Source: Achromobacter sp. UMC71
GTDB lineage: Bacteria > Pseudomonadota > Gammaproteobacteria > Burkholderiales > Burkholderiaceae_B
DNA length: 64,000 nucleotides
Assembly (NCBI RefSeq): GCF_014170305.1
Contig: NZ_LZZT01000047.1
Span: 281,879 to 345,878 of the forward strand
Direction: 5' to 3'
Part shown: positions 1-9,239 of the stretch, in pieces
Position numbering within the stretch: the first letter of the stretch is position 1
Layout of the letters: every line of letters starts with the position of its first letter
Program-made: the position numbers and the translations under genes
Notes under the pieces: generated by a model
What the model was told of the DNA's origin: nothing
Seen by the model: the letters and a program-made list of their open reading frames with translations, nothing else
Database searches by the model: none

Positions 1-298
1 CGCGGCCCGTCAGGGGTATGGACGTTGCCGGGCGCCCGAATATTCCAAGTGCGACATCATGCGTTGCCAATCTGCTGGTTTTCGTTCCAAAAAAAACGGA
101 CGCCAGCCCGGCAAGCCTTGTATTTCAGTCTATATTCCCTGGGCGAAACCCGTTGCCGCCGCGGCCTGGCTCATCGCGCCCGCGCAACGCGTATTCCGTC
201 CGCCCCGATTGCCCGGGTCCGGCGCCTGCGCAGCCCTTGCGGCTGCCCAATGCGCGCCGCCGGCGCCGGTGGGCGATGAACCGAACAGAGAGAGAGCG

Positions 299-3200
299 AT
301 GGATAAGCGACAAGACCTGGAACAACCGGCCATCCAGGAGGGCGCGGCACAGGCCGTGGCGCATGGCGAGCCGGAATCGCTTGCCCGCGACGCGATCGTC
401 ATCGACATCGAGGCCGATCCGACCTTGGGTTATGCATCGATCCAGAACGTCGTCCCGGTGCTGCGTTCGTTACGCCTGACCAATCGTTCGCAAGACACCT
501 TCGAGAACCTGGAAGTCCACGTCCGCTGCAATCCGGCCTTTGCGCAAAGCGCGCGGCTACGCTTTGACGTGCTGGTGCCAGGAGAAATCCGCCGTATCGC
601 GCCGCTGGACCTGGCGCCGGATCATGGCTACTTGGCCGGTCTGCAGGAATCGCAGCGCGCCAGCATCGACGTCACCGTGCAGGCCAGCGCTCAGGTCGTG
701 GGCCGCGCGTCGCAGCCGGTGGCCGTGCTGGCGTACGACCAATGGGCCGGCACGCGCGCCTTGCCGGAGTTGCTGGCCGCGTTCTCGATGCCGAACAATC
801 CGGCGGTGGACGTGCTGATCGGCAAGGCCGCCAAGCTGCTGCGCAGCCAGCATAGCGATCTGACCATGAACGGCTACCAGTCCAAGAGCCGCGACGTGGT
901 CTGGAAGCAGGTGTCGGCCATCTACAGCACGTTGGCCGCCGAGACCTTGCATTACGCCGAACCGCCGGCCTCGTTCGGCGTGGATGGCCAGAAGATCCGC
1001 ACGCCCGACCGCATCCTGGAGGCCCGCGTGGCGACCTGCCTGGACCTGGCGATGCTGTTCTCGTCGTGCCTGGAGCAGGCCGGGCTGCGCCCCGTGATCC
1101 TGATGAAGGACGGCCATGCCTGGGTGGGCGTGTGGCTGCACCCGGCGTGCTTCGCGGACCCGCTGACCGACGACGTGCAGGCGGTGCGCAAGCGCGTGGA
1201 CAGCGGTGAATTCCTGGTCTTTGAAACCACCGGCATTGCCCAGCATCCCAATTTCCGCCCGTCGCTGCGGCTGGCGCTGGAACAGGGCGCCGCGCACCTG
1301 CGGGAAGAAAACACATTCCGCTACGCCATCGACGTGCACCGCGCGAGGGAGTTGCAGATCAAGCCGCTGCCGTCGCGCGGGGGCAGCGCCGTGCCTGGCG
1401 AGGCCGAGGCCACCGAGCGGCCCGCCGCCATCGAGCCGACCCCCGACCTGCCGCCGCTGGACCCGGAGTTCGTCATCAATCTGGAACCGGCCGACGATAC
1501 GCCCGAAGGCCGGCTGGCCAAGTGGAAGTCGCGCCTGCTGGATCTGACGCTGCGCAACCGGCTTCTGAATTTCAAGAACACCAAGTCGACGCTGCCGCTG
1601 GTGGCGCCGGACCTGGCGCGCCTGGAAGACGCCATCGCCGACGGCAGCGAGTTCCGCATCCGTGCGCTGCCCGCCGCGCTGATGGAAGGCAGCGACCCGC
1701 GCGTGGCGCAGGTACATGTGGACCGCGGCGGCCGCGCGCCGCTGGACGACATGGCGCTGGAGGCCCTGGGCAACCAGGAATTGATCGCGCGGGTGCCGCA
1801 AGAAGCCCTGGACGCCAATCTGCTGACCATCTTCGGCGCGGCGCGCACCGGCCTGGAAGAGGGCGGCGCCAACACGCTGTACCTGGCCATGGGCATGCTG
1901 CGCTGGACGGAAGACCCGGCCGCGGAAAGCGCCCACCTGGCGCCGCTGATCCTGGTGCCGGTGTCGCTACAGCGCCAATCCGTACGCAGCGGATTCCGGC
2001 TGGTCAGGCACGACGATGAAACCATCATCAACCCCACGTTGCTGCAGATGCTGCGCAACAATTACGAACTGCGCATCCCCGGCCTGGACGTGCTGCCGGC
2101 CGATGACAAGGGCGTGGACGTGGCGCGCGTGCTGCAGGCGTTCCGCCTGGCGGTGCGTGAGATCGCCGGCTGGGAGGTGCTGGAGCAGGTGCACCTGGGC
2201 ATCTTCTCGTTCACCAAGTACCTGATGTGGAAGGATCTGCAGGACCGCAGCGCGCAGCTCAAGAGCAATCGCGTCGTCCAGCACCTGATCGATCGCCCGG
2301 GCCAGGCCTTTGCGCAAACGCCGTGGGATCCGCGTTTTGAACGGCTGGACGAAAGCTACAGCCCGCAGGACCTGTTGACGCCGTTGCTGTCCGATTCGTC
2401 GCAGCTGAAGGCGATCTGCGCCGTCGATGCCGGCCGTGACCTGGTGCTGGAAGGCCCGCCGGGCACGGGCAAGAGCCAGACCATCACCAACCTGATCGCG
2501 CATCTGCTGGCGCGCGGCAAGACGGTGCTGTTCGTCTCGGAAAAAATGGCCGCGCTGGAAGTGGTGCATCGCCGCCTGGCCAATATCGGCCTGGGGCCGT
2601 TCTGCCTGGAGCTGCATTCGTCCAAGGCCCGCAAATCCGAAGTGCTGCAGCAGCTGGGCAAGGCGCTGGACCACAGCGGCCAGCGCAGCAGCGACGACTG
2701 GCTGCGCGAGGCCGAGCGCCTGGGCGTGTTGCGCCAGGAGCTGAACGGCCTGGTGGATGCGCTGCATCATCTGCATCCCAATGGCCTGACGGTGTATGAC
2801 GCCATCGGCACCAGCATCCAGCACGCCGGCCAGGGGCCGTCGCCGATGTTCTGGCCCGATGCGCACGCGCACGGCTACGGCGAGTTGGCGCAACTGCGCG
2901 AGGCCGCCCGCCGGATGGCGACTCTGTCCGGGGAGCTGGGCGCGTTGCATGGTCATCCGCTGGCCCACATCGGCATGGCCGAATGGAGCCCCAGCTGGCA
3001 GGACGCGCTACTGGCGTCGGCGCAGGCGCTGGACCAGGCGGTGGACGGCTTCAAAGCCCGCATCGCCGCGGCAGGCGAAGGCCTGGGCGTGCCGGCTGCC
3101 GGCCTGAGCCTGGACGCCTACGCCCGCCTGGATGCGCTGATCGACGTGCTGCTGGCCGCGCCGCAGGTGCCCGCCGGCCTGGCCGCGCAGGCGCATGATC

Positions 3201-6200
3201 CGGCGGCCCGGCTGCAAGTGCAGGCGCTGGCCCGGCATGGTTTGGCGCGCAATGCGCAATGGGCGCAGGTGGGCGCGCAGTGGACGGCCGAGCTGGCGCA
3301 ACTGGACGGCAACGCGCTGAAGGCGCAATGGCAGGCTGCCTGCACCGCCTGGTGGCCCAAGTCCGCTTTTGCCAAGCGCGGCGTGCGTAAACGGCTGGCG
3401 CCGCTGCGCGCCGACGGCCAGCGCCCGGACGATGCCGCCATCAACGCGATGCTGGCCCCGCTGGCGCTCGTCAACGCCGAGGATCGCGAATTGGCGGCGT
3501 TGACGGCCGATGCCCAGCGTCTGCTGCAGAACGACTACGCGGGTCTGGACACCGATTGGGAACAGGTCAGGCGCCACGAACAGTGGGCCGAGCGCTTTGC
3601 CGACGCAGTGACGCTGATGGCGGGCGACCCGGCCGCGGCCACCGACCTGCGCACGCGCTTGCAGCCGCTGGTGGGGGAAAACCGCGCCTTCCTGCAACCT
3701 GGCGCGGCGTTGGGCAAGTGCCTGCTGGAGGCGCGCAACGCCTGGCGCACGGTGCAGGACACGCTGGCGGCGGTGCAGGCCCAGGCCCAGCCCGTTGAAC
3801 CGCTACAGGGCGGCGCGGATGACAACGCCGCGCTGGAACGCATCCAGGCGGTGCTGGCCGGCTGGCGTCATCACAAGCAGTATCTGATGCCCTGGTGTGT
3901 CTGGCGCCAGGCCCGCGAGCAGGCCATTGCGCTGCAATTGCAGGCCCTGGTCGCGTCGCTGGAGCAGGGCCAGGTGCCCTTGGCCCAGGTCGAGGCGCAT
4001 TTCGAATACAGCTACCGCAATTGGTGGGTCAAGAAGATCATCGATCACTCGCCGGTGCTGCGGTCTTTCTCCAGCGCCGACCACGAGCGCAAGATCCGCG
4101 AGTTCCGCCAGGCCGACGACCGCTTCCAGCAACTGACCTCGGCCTATATCGGGGCATTGCTGGCCGGCAAGGTGCCCGCGGGCAACGGCATCCTGGTCAG
4201 CCCCGACAGCGAGCTGGGCCTGCTGCGTCGCGAACTGCAGAAGAAGGCCCGCCATGTGCCGGTGCGCCAGCTGATGCAGCGCCTGCCGTCGCTGCTGCCT
4301 AAGCTGAAGCCGTGCCTGCTGATGTCGCCGCTGTCGGTGGCGCAGTACCTGGATGCCGGCCATTCGCAGTTCGACGTCGTGGTGTTCGACGAAGCGTCGC
4401 AGATTCCCGTGTGGGATTCGGTGGGCGCCATCGCCCGCGGCCAGCAGTTGGTGGTGGTGGGCGACACCAAGCAGCTGCCGCCCACCAGCTTCTTTAGCAA
4501 GTCGACGAACGAAGAAGACGGCGCCGGCGACGACGGCCAGGTCGAAGACCTGGAGAGCATCCTGGACGAGTGCCTGGGCGCGGACATGAACCGCCTGCGC
4601 CTGCAATGGCACTACCGCAGCAAGCACGAAAGCCTGATCACGTTCAGCAACGTCACCTATTACGACTCGCAGCTCATCACCTTCCCGTCGCCGGTCACCG
4701 ATGACGTGGCTGTGCGGCTGGAGCGCGTGGCGGGTGTGTACGACCGTGGCGGCAGCCGTACCAACCGGCAGGAGGCCGAAGCCATCGTCAGGGGTATCGA
4801 GCAGCACTATCTGGACAAGGCGCGCCGCCGCCAGACGCTGGGCGTGGTCACCTTCAACCAGCCCCAGCAATCGCTCATCGAAACCCTGCTGGACGCGCGC
4901 CGCCGCGCCAATGCCGAGCTGGACAAGGCCATCTCGGCCCAGTCGCGCGAGCCGCTGTTCATCAAGAACCTGGAGAACGTGCAGGGCGACGAGCGCGACG
5001 TGATCTATTTTTCGATCACCTACGGCCCGGATGCGGCCGGCAAGATGACGATGAACTTCGGCCCGCTGAACGGCGAAGGCGGCCACCGCCGCCTGAACGT
5101 CGCGATCTCGCGGGCCCGCGAGGGCGTGGTGATCTACAGCACGCTGCTGCCCGAGCAGATCGACCTGTCGCGGGTGCGCGCGGCGGGCGTGCGCGACCTG
5201 AAGCACTACCTGGAATTCGCGCTCAAGGGTCCGCGCGCGCTGGTCGAGCAATCCCTGCCCTCGGGCCGCGAACCCGACAGCCCGTTTGAGACGCAGGTCA
5301 TCAAGGTGCTGCGCGAGCGCGGCTGGGTGGTGCATCCGCAGGTCGGTTGCTCGGGCTACCGCATCGACATGGGCGTGGTGGATCCGCGCGCGCCGGGGCG
5401 GTATCTGCTGGGCATCGAATGCGATGGCCGTGCCTACCATTCCGGCGCCACCGCGCGCGATCGCGACCGCCTGCGGCAGGTCGTATTGGAAGGCTTGGGC
5501 TGGCGGCTGCACCGGGTCTGGTCCACGGATTGGTGGATCAACCCCGAGCGGGAAGTGGAAAAGCTGCTGGCGCGCCTGGAGACGGAATTGGAGCGTGTGG
5601 TGGACGAGGCGCCCGAGGCGGAGCCCGACGAGGCGTCGCCGTCCGAGACCGGAACACAGGACGATGGCGCGGAATTCGTGATCACCACCGAAGAGGGCGC
5701 CGCGGGATGGTCGGGTGCTTCGACGCCGACGGCACCGGCCGGTGTGGCGCCGCTGATCGATCCGGCCAGCGGCATTACGCCCTACCGGGTAGCCGACCTG
5801 CCGCCTGGCGAGGCCGACGCGTTCTACACCCGGGCCAACAATGCCCGTCTGGCGGACGCGCTGCGTCAGGTCATCGATACCGAGGGCCCCATTCCTGAAA
5901 CCGTGCTGCATCGCCGGGTGGCCCGCGCCTGGGGCCTGGAGCGCACGGGAGTGCGGATCGTGGAGCGCCTGCGCACCTTGACGCCCGCCGACGTCGCCGA
6001 GACGCGCGAAGGGGATGTGACCTATTACTGGCCCACCGGCGTGCAGCCCGATACCTGGGCGGGTTTCCGTGGCGCGGGGCAAGACGAAGCCACGCGCCGC
6101 CGGGTCGATGACGTCTGCCTGGAGGAATTGGCCAACGGCGTGCTGCGGGTGCTGGCCATGACGGGCAATGCGCCCAAGGCGGATGTGATCAAGTCGGTGT

Positions 6201-6322
6201 GCCGTCTGCTTGGCTTGTCGCGGACCTTGGCGGACGCGGAAACCCGGGTCGGTCAAGCAGTGTCGGCGCTGGCGGCGCAAGGGCGTGTGGGCGATGCGGC
6301 CGGGATCTTGCGGGTGGTCTGA
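299..6322 (+). CDS. Giant DUF4011 / SF1 helicase / PD-(D/E)xK nuclease / DUF3320 protein (Hhe-like)
   Basis: This 2007-residue protein is predicted to be an ATP-driven nucleic-acid translocase fused to a nuclease. In order it has: an N-terminal region with a transglutaminase-like Cys247 and His273; a DUF4011-like segment beginning near residue 400; a Walker A motif GPPGTGKS at 719-726; a Walker B variant DEAS at 1364-1367 followed by VVVGDTKQLPP; a C-terminal SF1 motif VAISRARE; and a Vsr/DUF559-like nuclease core with Asp1690 and E1707-C-D1709. A DUF3320-like tail lies near residues 1830-1900. I chose the ATG at 299 because it follows a GAGAGAG-rich ribosome site; in-frame codons further upstream encode low-quality sequence. 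From memory, the DUF4011-helicase-Vsr architecture matches the Hhe anti-phage family. The gene stands alone and no classical defence neighbours are visible. Bases 1-298 hold no supported gene. Confidence 0.85.
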   Translation: MDKRQDLEQPAIQEGAAQAVAHGEPESLARDAIVIDIEADPTLGYASIQNVVPVLRSLRLTNRSQDTFENLEVHVRCNPAFAQSARLRFDVLVPGEIRRIAPLDLAPDHGYLAGLQESQRASIDVTVQASAQVVGRASQPVAVLAYDQWAGTRALPELLAAFSMPNNPAVDVLIGKAAKLLRSQHSDLTMNGYQSKSRDVVWKQVSAIYSTLAAETLHYAEPPASFGVDGQKIRTPDRILEARVATCLDLAMLFSSCLEQAGLRPVILMKDGHAWVGVWLHPACFADPLTDDVQAVRKRVDSGEFLVFETTGIAQHPNFRPSLRLALEQGAAHLREENTFRYAIDVHRARELQIKPLPSRGGSAVPGEAEATERPAAIEPTPDLPPLDPEFVINLEPADDTPEGRLAKWKSRLLDLTLRNRLLNFKNTKSTLPLVAPDLARLEDAIADGSEFRIRALPAALMEGSDPRVAQVHVDRGGRAPLDDMALEALGNQELIARVPQEALDANLLTIFGAARTGLEEGGANTLYLAMGMLRWTEDPAAESAHLAPLILVPVSLQRQSVRSGFRLVRHDDETIINPTLLQMLRNNYELRIPGLDVLPADDKGVDVARVLQAFRLAVREIAGWEVLEQVHLGIFSFTKYLMWKDLQDRSAQLKSNRVVQHLIDRPGQAFAQTPWDPRFERLDESYSPQDLLTPLLSDSSQLKAICAVDAGRDLVLEGPPGTGKSQTITNLIAHLLARGKTVLFVSEKMAALEVVHRRLANIGLGPFCLELHSSKARKSEVLQQLGKALDHSGQRSSDDWLREAERLGVLRQELNGLVDALHHLHPNGLTVYDAIGTSIQHAGQGPSPMFWPDAHAHGYGELAQLREAARRMATLSGELGALHGHPLAHIGMAEWSPSWQDALLASAQALDQAVDGFKARIAAAGEGLGVPAAGLSLDAYARLDALIDVLLAAPQVPAGLAAQAHDPAARLQVQALARHGLARNAQWAQVGAQWTAELAQLDGNALKAQWQAACTAWWPKSAFAKRGVRKRLAPLRADGQRPDDAAINAMLAPLALVNAEDRELAALTADAQRLLQNDYAGLDTDWEQVRRHEQWAERFADAVTLMAGDPAAATDLRTRLQPLVGENRAFLQPGAALGKCLLEARNAWRTVQDTLAAVQAQAQPVEPLQGGADDNAALERIQAVLAGWRHHKQYLMPWCVWRQAREQAIALQLQALVASLEQGQVPLAQVEAHFEYSYRNWWVKKIIDHSPVLRSFSSADHERKIREFRQADDRFQQLTSAYIGALLAGKVPAGNGILVSPDSELGLLRRELQKKARHVPVRQLMQRLPSLLPKLKPCLLMSPLSVAQYLDAGHSQFDVVVFDEASQIPVWDSVGAIARGQQLVVVGDTKQLPPTSFFSKSTNEEDGAGDDGQVEDLESILDECLGADMNRLRLQWHYRSKHESLITFSNVTYYDSQLITFPSPVTDDVAVRLERVAGVYDRGGSRTNRQEAEAIVRGIEQHYLDKARRRQTLGVVTFNQPQQSLIETLLDARRRANAELDKAISAQSREPLFIKNLENVQGDERDVIYFSITYGPDAAGKMTMNFGPLNGEGGHRRLNVAISRAREGVVIYSTLLPEQIDLSRVRAAGVRDLKHYLEFALKGPRALVEQSLPSGREPDSPFETQVIKVLRERGWVVHPQVGCSGYRIDMGVVDPRAPGRYLLGIECDGRAYHSGATARDRDRLRQVVLEGLGWRLHRVWSTDWWINPEREVEKLLARLETELERVVDEAPEAEPDEASPSETGTQDDGAEFVITTEEGAAGWSGASTPTAPAGVAPLIDPASGITPYRVADLPPGEADAFYTRANNARLADALRQVIDTEGPIPETVLHRRVARAWGLERTGVRIVERLRTLTPADVAETREGDVTYYWPTGVQPDTWAGFRGAGQDEATRRRVDDVCLEELANGVLRVLAMTGNAPKADVIKSVCRLLGLSRTLADAETRVGQAVSALAAQGRVGDAAGILRVV

Positions 6323-6336
6323 AGCGAGACCTGATC

Positions 6337-6362
6337 CATGGTGCGCCCCTGGGCGCACCATG
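6337..6362. terminator. Perfect 11-bp stem-loop after the giant helicase gene
   Basis: CATGGTGCGCC, loop CCTG, then GGCGCACCATG forms a perfect 11-bp stem beginning 15 bases after the helicase stop codon. No T-run follows, so it would be a weak intrinsic terminator or a transcript-end stabiliser. I see nothing else recognisable in the rest of the 6323-6679 gap. Confidence 0.5.
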
Positions 6363-6679
6363 GGCCGCTCAACTCGCTACGGATTTCGCAATCTTTTGCA
6401 TAGCTGGGCAGATCGTTGCAGCGACGCAGATATCGGATGCCAGCGTGTGAGTGTCAGACTGTAATTGCGCACAGGCGGGCGCCGCGGCGTGGGCGAGCCC
6501 TCGCGTTTGGGTCATTGCCCAGGGGCAGCGGCCATTGCATGACGATGATCTTGTCAGGCTGTGTTCAGCCTCGCGGCAAGATTTTGATACGAGCCAACGT
6601 CCGATTGGCCAAATTCGTCCATGCTGCGGACGTAGAATCCGGGTTTTCATCAGTGCCACATGGCTGATAGGAACGAACC

Positions 6680-7498
6680 ATGAAAAAAACAATCCTCCTG
6701 GCGTCTGCTTGCGCCGCGCTGCTTCAGGCTTGCGCGCCGGTTTCCTCTCCTAGCGAAGGATCGTCCACGATGTCCACCCCCGCCGCCACGTCCGCTTCGA
6801 CCCAGTTGAGCCTGCCCGCCTATTACTGGCGCCTGGCATCCGCCACCGACGCATCGGGCAAGGCCATCGCCGCCCTGCAGAAAGGCATCGAACAGCCCGT
6901 GCGCCTGACGTTCTCGGCTGACGCCTTGAATATCCGCGGCGGCTGCAATGCGCAGTTCGGCGGCTATACGTATCAGAACGGCGTGCTGCACGTCGCTAAC
7001 CTGGCCTCCACCATGAAGGCATGCGAACCGAGCCTGATGCAGCTGGACGCCGAACTCGGCCGCCATCTGAAGGGCGATCTGCGCGCCACGCTGGGCGGCG
7101 AGGCCTCGGAACCTGGCCTGACCCTGGTGGCGCAAGACGGTAGCGTGCTCAAGTTCGTTGGCGAGCCGACGCCGGAAACGCTGTACGGCGGCCCGGGCGA
7201 AACCATTTTCCTGGAAGTGGCCGCCAAGCGCACGCAATGCAGCCATCCGATGATTCCCAATTACCAGTGCCTGATGGTGCGCGAGCGCCGCTACAACGAT
7301 GCCGGCGTGCAACTGCCGCCGCAGGAAGAATGGCATCCGCTGTATCAGTCGATCGAAGGCTACGAACACCACGACGGCGTGCGCACCGTGCTGCGCGTGA
7401 AGCGCTACGATTGGAAGAACCCGCCCGCCGATGCGCCGTCGAAGGTATATGTGCTGGACATGGTGGTCGAGCAGGACGCGTCGGGTAAGAAGAAGTAG
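6680..7498 (+). CDS. META and DUF4377 domain lipoprotein
   Basis: This 272-residue protein starts with a lipoprotein signal peptide ending in the lipobox LLQAC, so it should be lipid-anchored in the envelope. Residues about 48-155 resemble a META (HslJ-like) domain, including the motif GGCNAQFGGY. Residues about 170-255 resemble DUF4377, including KRTQCSHPMI and the later YEHHDGVRTVLRVKRY. META proteins are associated with envelope stress and heat or antibiotic tolerance, but the biochemical role is unknown. The start ATG follows a GGAACGAACC spacer. The gene is monocistronic: a hairpin lies upstream and a strong terminator downstream. Confidence 0.85.
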   Translation: MKKTILLASACAALLQACAPVSSPSEGSSTMSTPAATSASTQLSLPAYYWRLASATDASGKAIAALQKGIEQPVRLTFSADALNIRGGCNAQFGGYTYQNGVLHVANLASTMKACEPSLMQLDAELGRHLKGDLRATLGGEASEPGLTLVAQDGSVLKFVGEPTPETLYGGPGETIFLEVAAKRTQCSHPMIPNYQCLMVRERRYNDAGVQLPPQEEWHPLYQSIEGYEHHDGVRTVLRVKRYDWKNPPADAPSKVYVLDMVVEQDASGKKK

Positions 7499-7536
7499 GG
7501 CATTGCGATGACGCGTTCTGATGCGTCGTGATGCGA

Positions 7537-7568
7537 AAAGGGCAGTCCGGTTCGGACTGCCCTTTTTT
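7537..7568 (+). terminator. Rho-independent terminator after the META/DUF4377 lipoprotein gene
   Basis: AAAAGGGCAGTCC, loop GGTTC, GGACTGCCC and then TTTTTT: a 9-bp perfect stem with a classic U tract. It isolates the lipoprotein gene from the iron cassette that follows. Confidence 0.9.
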
Positions 7569-7652
7569 GTGCTTGTGCGGGCGGACGCCCGCAACGCTGC
7601 CACGCTTTCTGGCCTCGCTGCGGAATCATTTACCCGGAGTGTGAGTTGTATT

Positions 7653-7672
7653 GTAAATTATAGTTATTCTCA
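7653..7672. promoter_or_regulatory. Probable Fur box upstream of the first ECF sigma gene
   Basis: Read on the minus strand this AT-rich patch contains GATGAGAATAACTATAATTT, close to the common Fur-box form with GAGAAT followed by AT-rich hexamers. It lies about 20-40 bases before the sigma-factor ATG in an otherwise GC-rich region, the usual place for Fur repression of iron-starvation sigma genes. Confidence 0.55.
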
Positions 7673-7692
7673 TCTATACCCGCGCGTCCCTC

Positions 7693-8199
7693 ATGGCTGC
7701 CACCGATCCCACCCCGCAGCACACGCTTCATACGCTATACCAAGACCATCAGGGCTGGCTGCAGGGCTGGCTGCGTAAAAAGCTAGGATGCGCGTTCGAC
7801 GCGGCCGATCTGGTGCATGACACCTATCTGCGGGTCTTGAGCCGCCGCGAGCCGGGCGCTATCCGTGAACCGCGTTCGTATCTGGCCACCATCGCCCATG
7901 GCCTGATGGTGAACCATCTGCGGCGCCGCGACCTGGAGCGCGCCTACCTGGAAACGCTGGCGCACCTGCCCGACCACATGGCCCCCTCGCCGGAAACCCG
8001 CGCGTTGGCCCTGGAAGCGCTGTACGAGATCGACGCCATGCTCGACGGCCTGCCCGTCGCGGTCAGGCGTGCGTTCCTGCTGTGCCAGCTGGAAGGCATC
8101 ACGCATGCCGAGATCGCCAAGAGGCTGCGCGTGTCGGTGGGGTCGGTGCGCCTGTACATCGCCCGGGCCTTGCGCCAATGCCTGGAACTGGCGCCGTGA
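7693..8199 (+). CDS. FecI-family ECF RNA polymerase sigma factor (cassette 1)
   Basis: This 168-residue protein has the two conserved ECF sigma regions. Region 2 is LYQDHQGWLQGWLRKKLGC followed by AADLVHDTYLRVL (core binding and -10 recognition). Region 4 is IDAMLDGLPVAVRRAFLLCQ followed by a helix-turn-helix (THAEIAKRLRVSVGSVRLYI). It would direct RNA polymerase to the TonB receptor gene in the same cassette when the surface signal arrives. The FecR gene overlaps its stop codon, so the two are translationally coupled. A Fur-like site upstream implies iron repression. It is a paralogue of the sigma gene at 11795. Confidence 0.92.
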   Translation: MAATDPTPQHTLHTLYQDHQGWLQGWLRKKLGCAFDAADLVHDTYLRVLSRREPGAIREPRSYLATIAHGLMVNHLRRRDLERAYLETLAHLPDHMAPSPETRALALEALYEIDAMLDGLPVAVRRAFLLCQLEGITHAEIAKRLRVSVGSVRLYIARALRQCLELAP

Positions 8200-9173
8200 G
8201 CGGCGGGGGCATTGACCCGCGCGCGCTGGACGGCGCGGTGCAATGGTTCCTACGATTGACGTCTGGCACCGCCAACGACGCCGACCGTGCGGCCTGGCAG
8301 GCCTGGCGCCGCGCTGATCCTGAACATGAACGTGCCTGGCAACGCACCGAAGCCCTGACGCGCCGGTTCGAGGCACTGCCCAAGGGTGTGCTGCCGGTCT
8401 TGGGCCGGCCGCGCTCGGCGGGGCGCCGGCGCGCGCTGGGCAAGCTGGCGCTACTGCTCAGCGCTGGCGGCGCTGCGTGGCTGGCGTACCGCGACGACGC
8501 CTGGCGCAACTGGGTCGCCGAGTACCGCACGCCGACAGGGGCGCGGCGCGAGGTCATGCTGGCCGACCATAGCCGTGTCGTCTTGAACACGTCCACGGCG
8601 ATGGATGTGCTGTTCGACGCCCAGCAGCGGCTGATCGCGCTGCATGCCGGCGAAATCCTGGTCGAGACCGCGCCCGATCCCGAACGCATCGCCCGGCCGT
8701 TTATCGTACGGACCCGCGAAGGCAGCATCACCGCGCTGGGCACCCGTTTCGTGGTGCGGCGCGACGACGGCGTATCGGCCGTGCAGGTGCTGGAAGGCGC
8801 CGTGCGCGTGGCGCCGCGCGGGGCGGCTGGCGATGGCGCTCTGGTGGTACCGGCCGGCATGGGCTTGCGTTTTGGCGACGGCGTGGCCGACCGCCCCGAA
8901 CCCATCGCGGGCGATCCGTCGGCCTGGCAGCACGGCATGCTGCAGGTGGACGGCATGCCGCTCAAGCAATTCCTGGCCGAGCTGCAACGCTACCGCAGCG
9001 GCTGGATCGAATGCGCGCCGGAAGTGGCTCATCTGCCGATCTCGGGCGCGTTTCCGTCGGGCGACATCGACCGGGTACTGGCCACCGTCGCCGATACCCT
9101 GCCGCTGCAGGTGCGCTACCGCACCCGCTACTGGGTGTCCGTGCTGCCGCGCGGCGGAAAAACTAATTTGTAA
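8196..9173 (+). CDS. FecR-family anti-sigma / transmembrane signal transducer (cassette 1)
   Basis: I start this at the GTG overlapping the sigma stop codon (GTGA), giving 325 residues; an ATG at 8178 is the alternative. The N-terminal cytoplasmic DUF4880-like domain (AVQWFLRLTSG to ADPEHERAWQRTEAL) should bind the sigma factor. One hydrophobic segment (ALGKLALLLSAGGAAWLAY) crosses the inner membrane. The periplasmic FecR domain contains REVMLADHSRVVLNTST, and a C-terminal STN-like region contains GAFPSGDIDRVLATVADTLPLQV. It relays occupancy of the outer-membrane receptor to the sigma factor. The receptor gene follows after 66 bases. Confidence 0.9.
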   Translation: MSGGGIDPRALDGAVQWFLRLTSGTANDADRAAWQAWRRADPEHERAWQRTEALTRRFEALPKGVLPVLGRPRSAGRRRALGKLALLLSAGGAAWLAYRDDAWRNWVAEYRTPTGARREVMLADHSRVVLNTSTAMDVLFDAQQRLIALHAGEILVETAPDPERIARPFIVRTREGSITALGTRFVVRRDDGVSAVQVLEGAVRVAPRGAAGDGALVVPAGMGLRFGDGVADRPEPIAGDPSAWQHGMLQVDGMPLKQFLAELQRYRSGWIECAPEVAHLPISGAFPSGDIDRVLATVADTLPLQVRYRTRYWVSVLPRGGKTNL

Positions 9174-9195
9174 CGCGATTAGCACTTTTCGCGTC
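9164..9195 (+). promoter_or_regulatory. Putative ECF sigma promoter for TonB receptor 1
   Basis: TAATTT at 9164 is followed 20 bases later by CTTTTCGCGTCTC. An almost identical layout (TAATTT, then CTTTTTCCGTGCTC) precedes the paralogous receptor at 13368. The shared motif suggests the promoter read by the cassette sigma factors. It overlaps the last codons of the FecR gene. Confidence 0.4.
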
Positions 9196-9239
9196 TCATC
9201 TGGCTACGAGGGTAAGACCAACTGTTGGAGTGCCCCGTC

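Noticed and set aside
3803..6361. A minus-strand open frame of 852 residues opposite the giant helicase
   Set aside because: Long antisense frame with shadow composition and no motifs; the sense strand carries Walker A/B and nuclease motifs.
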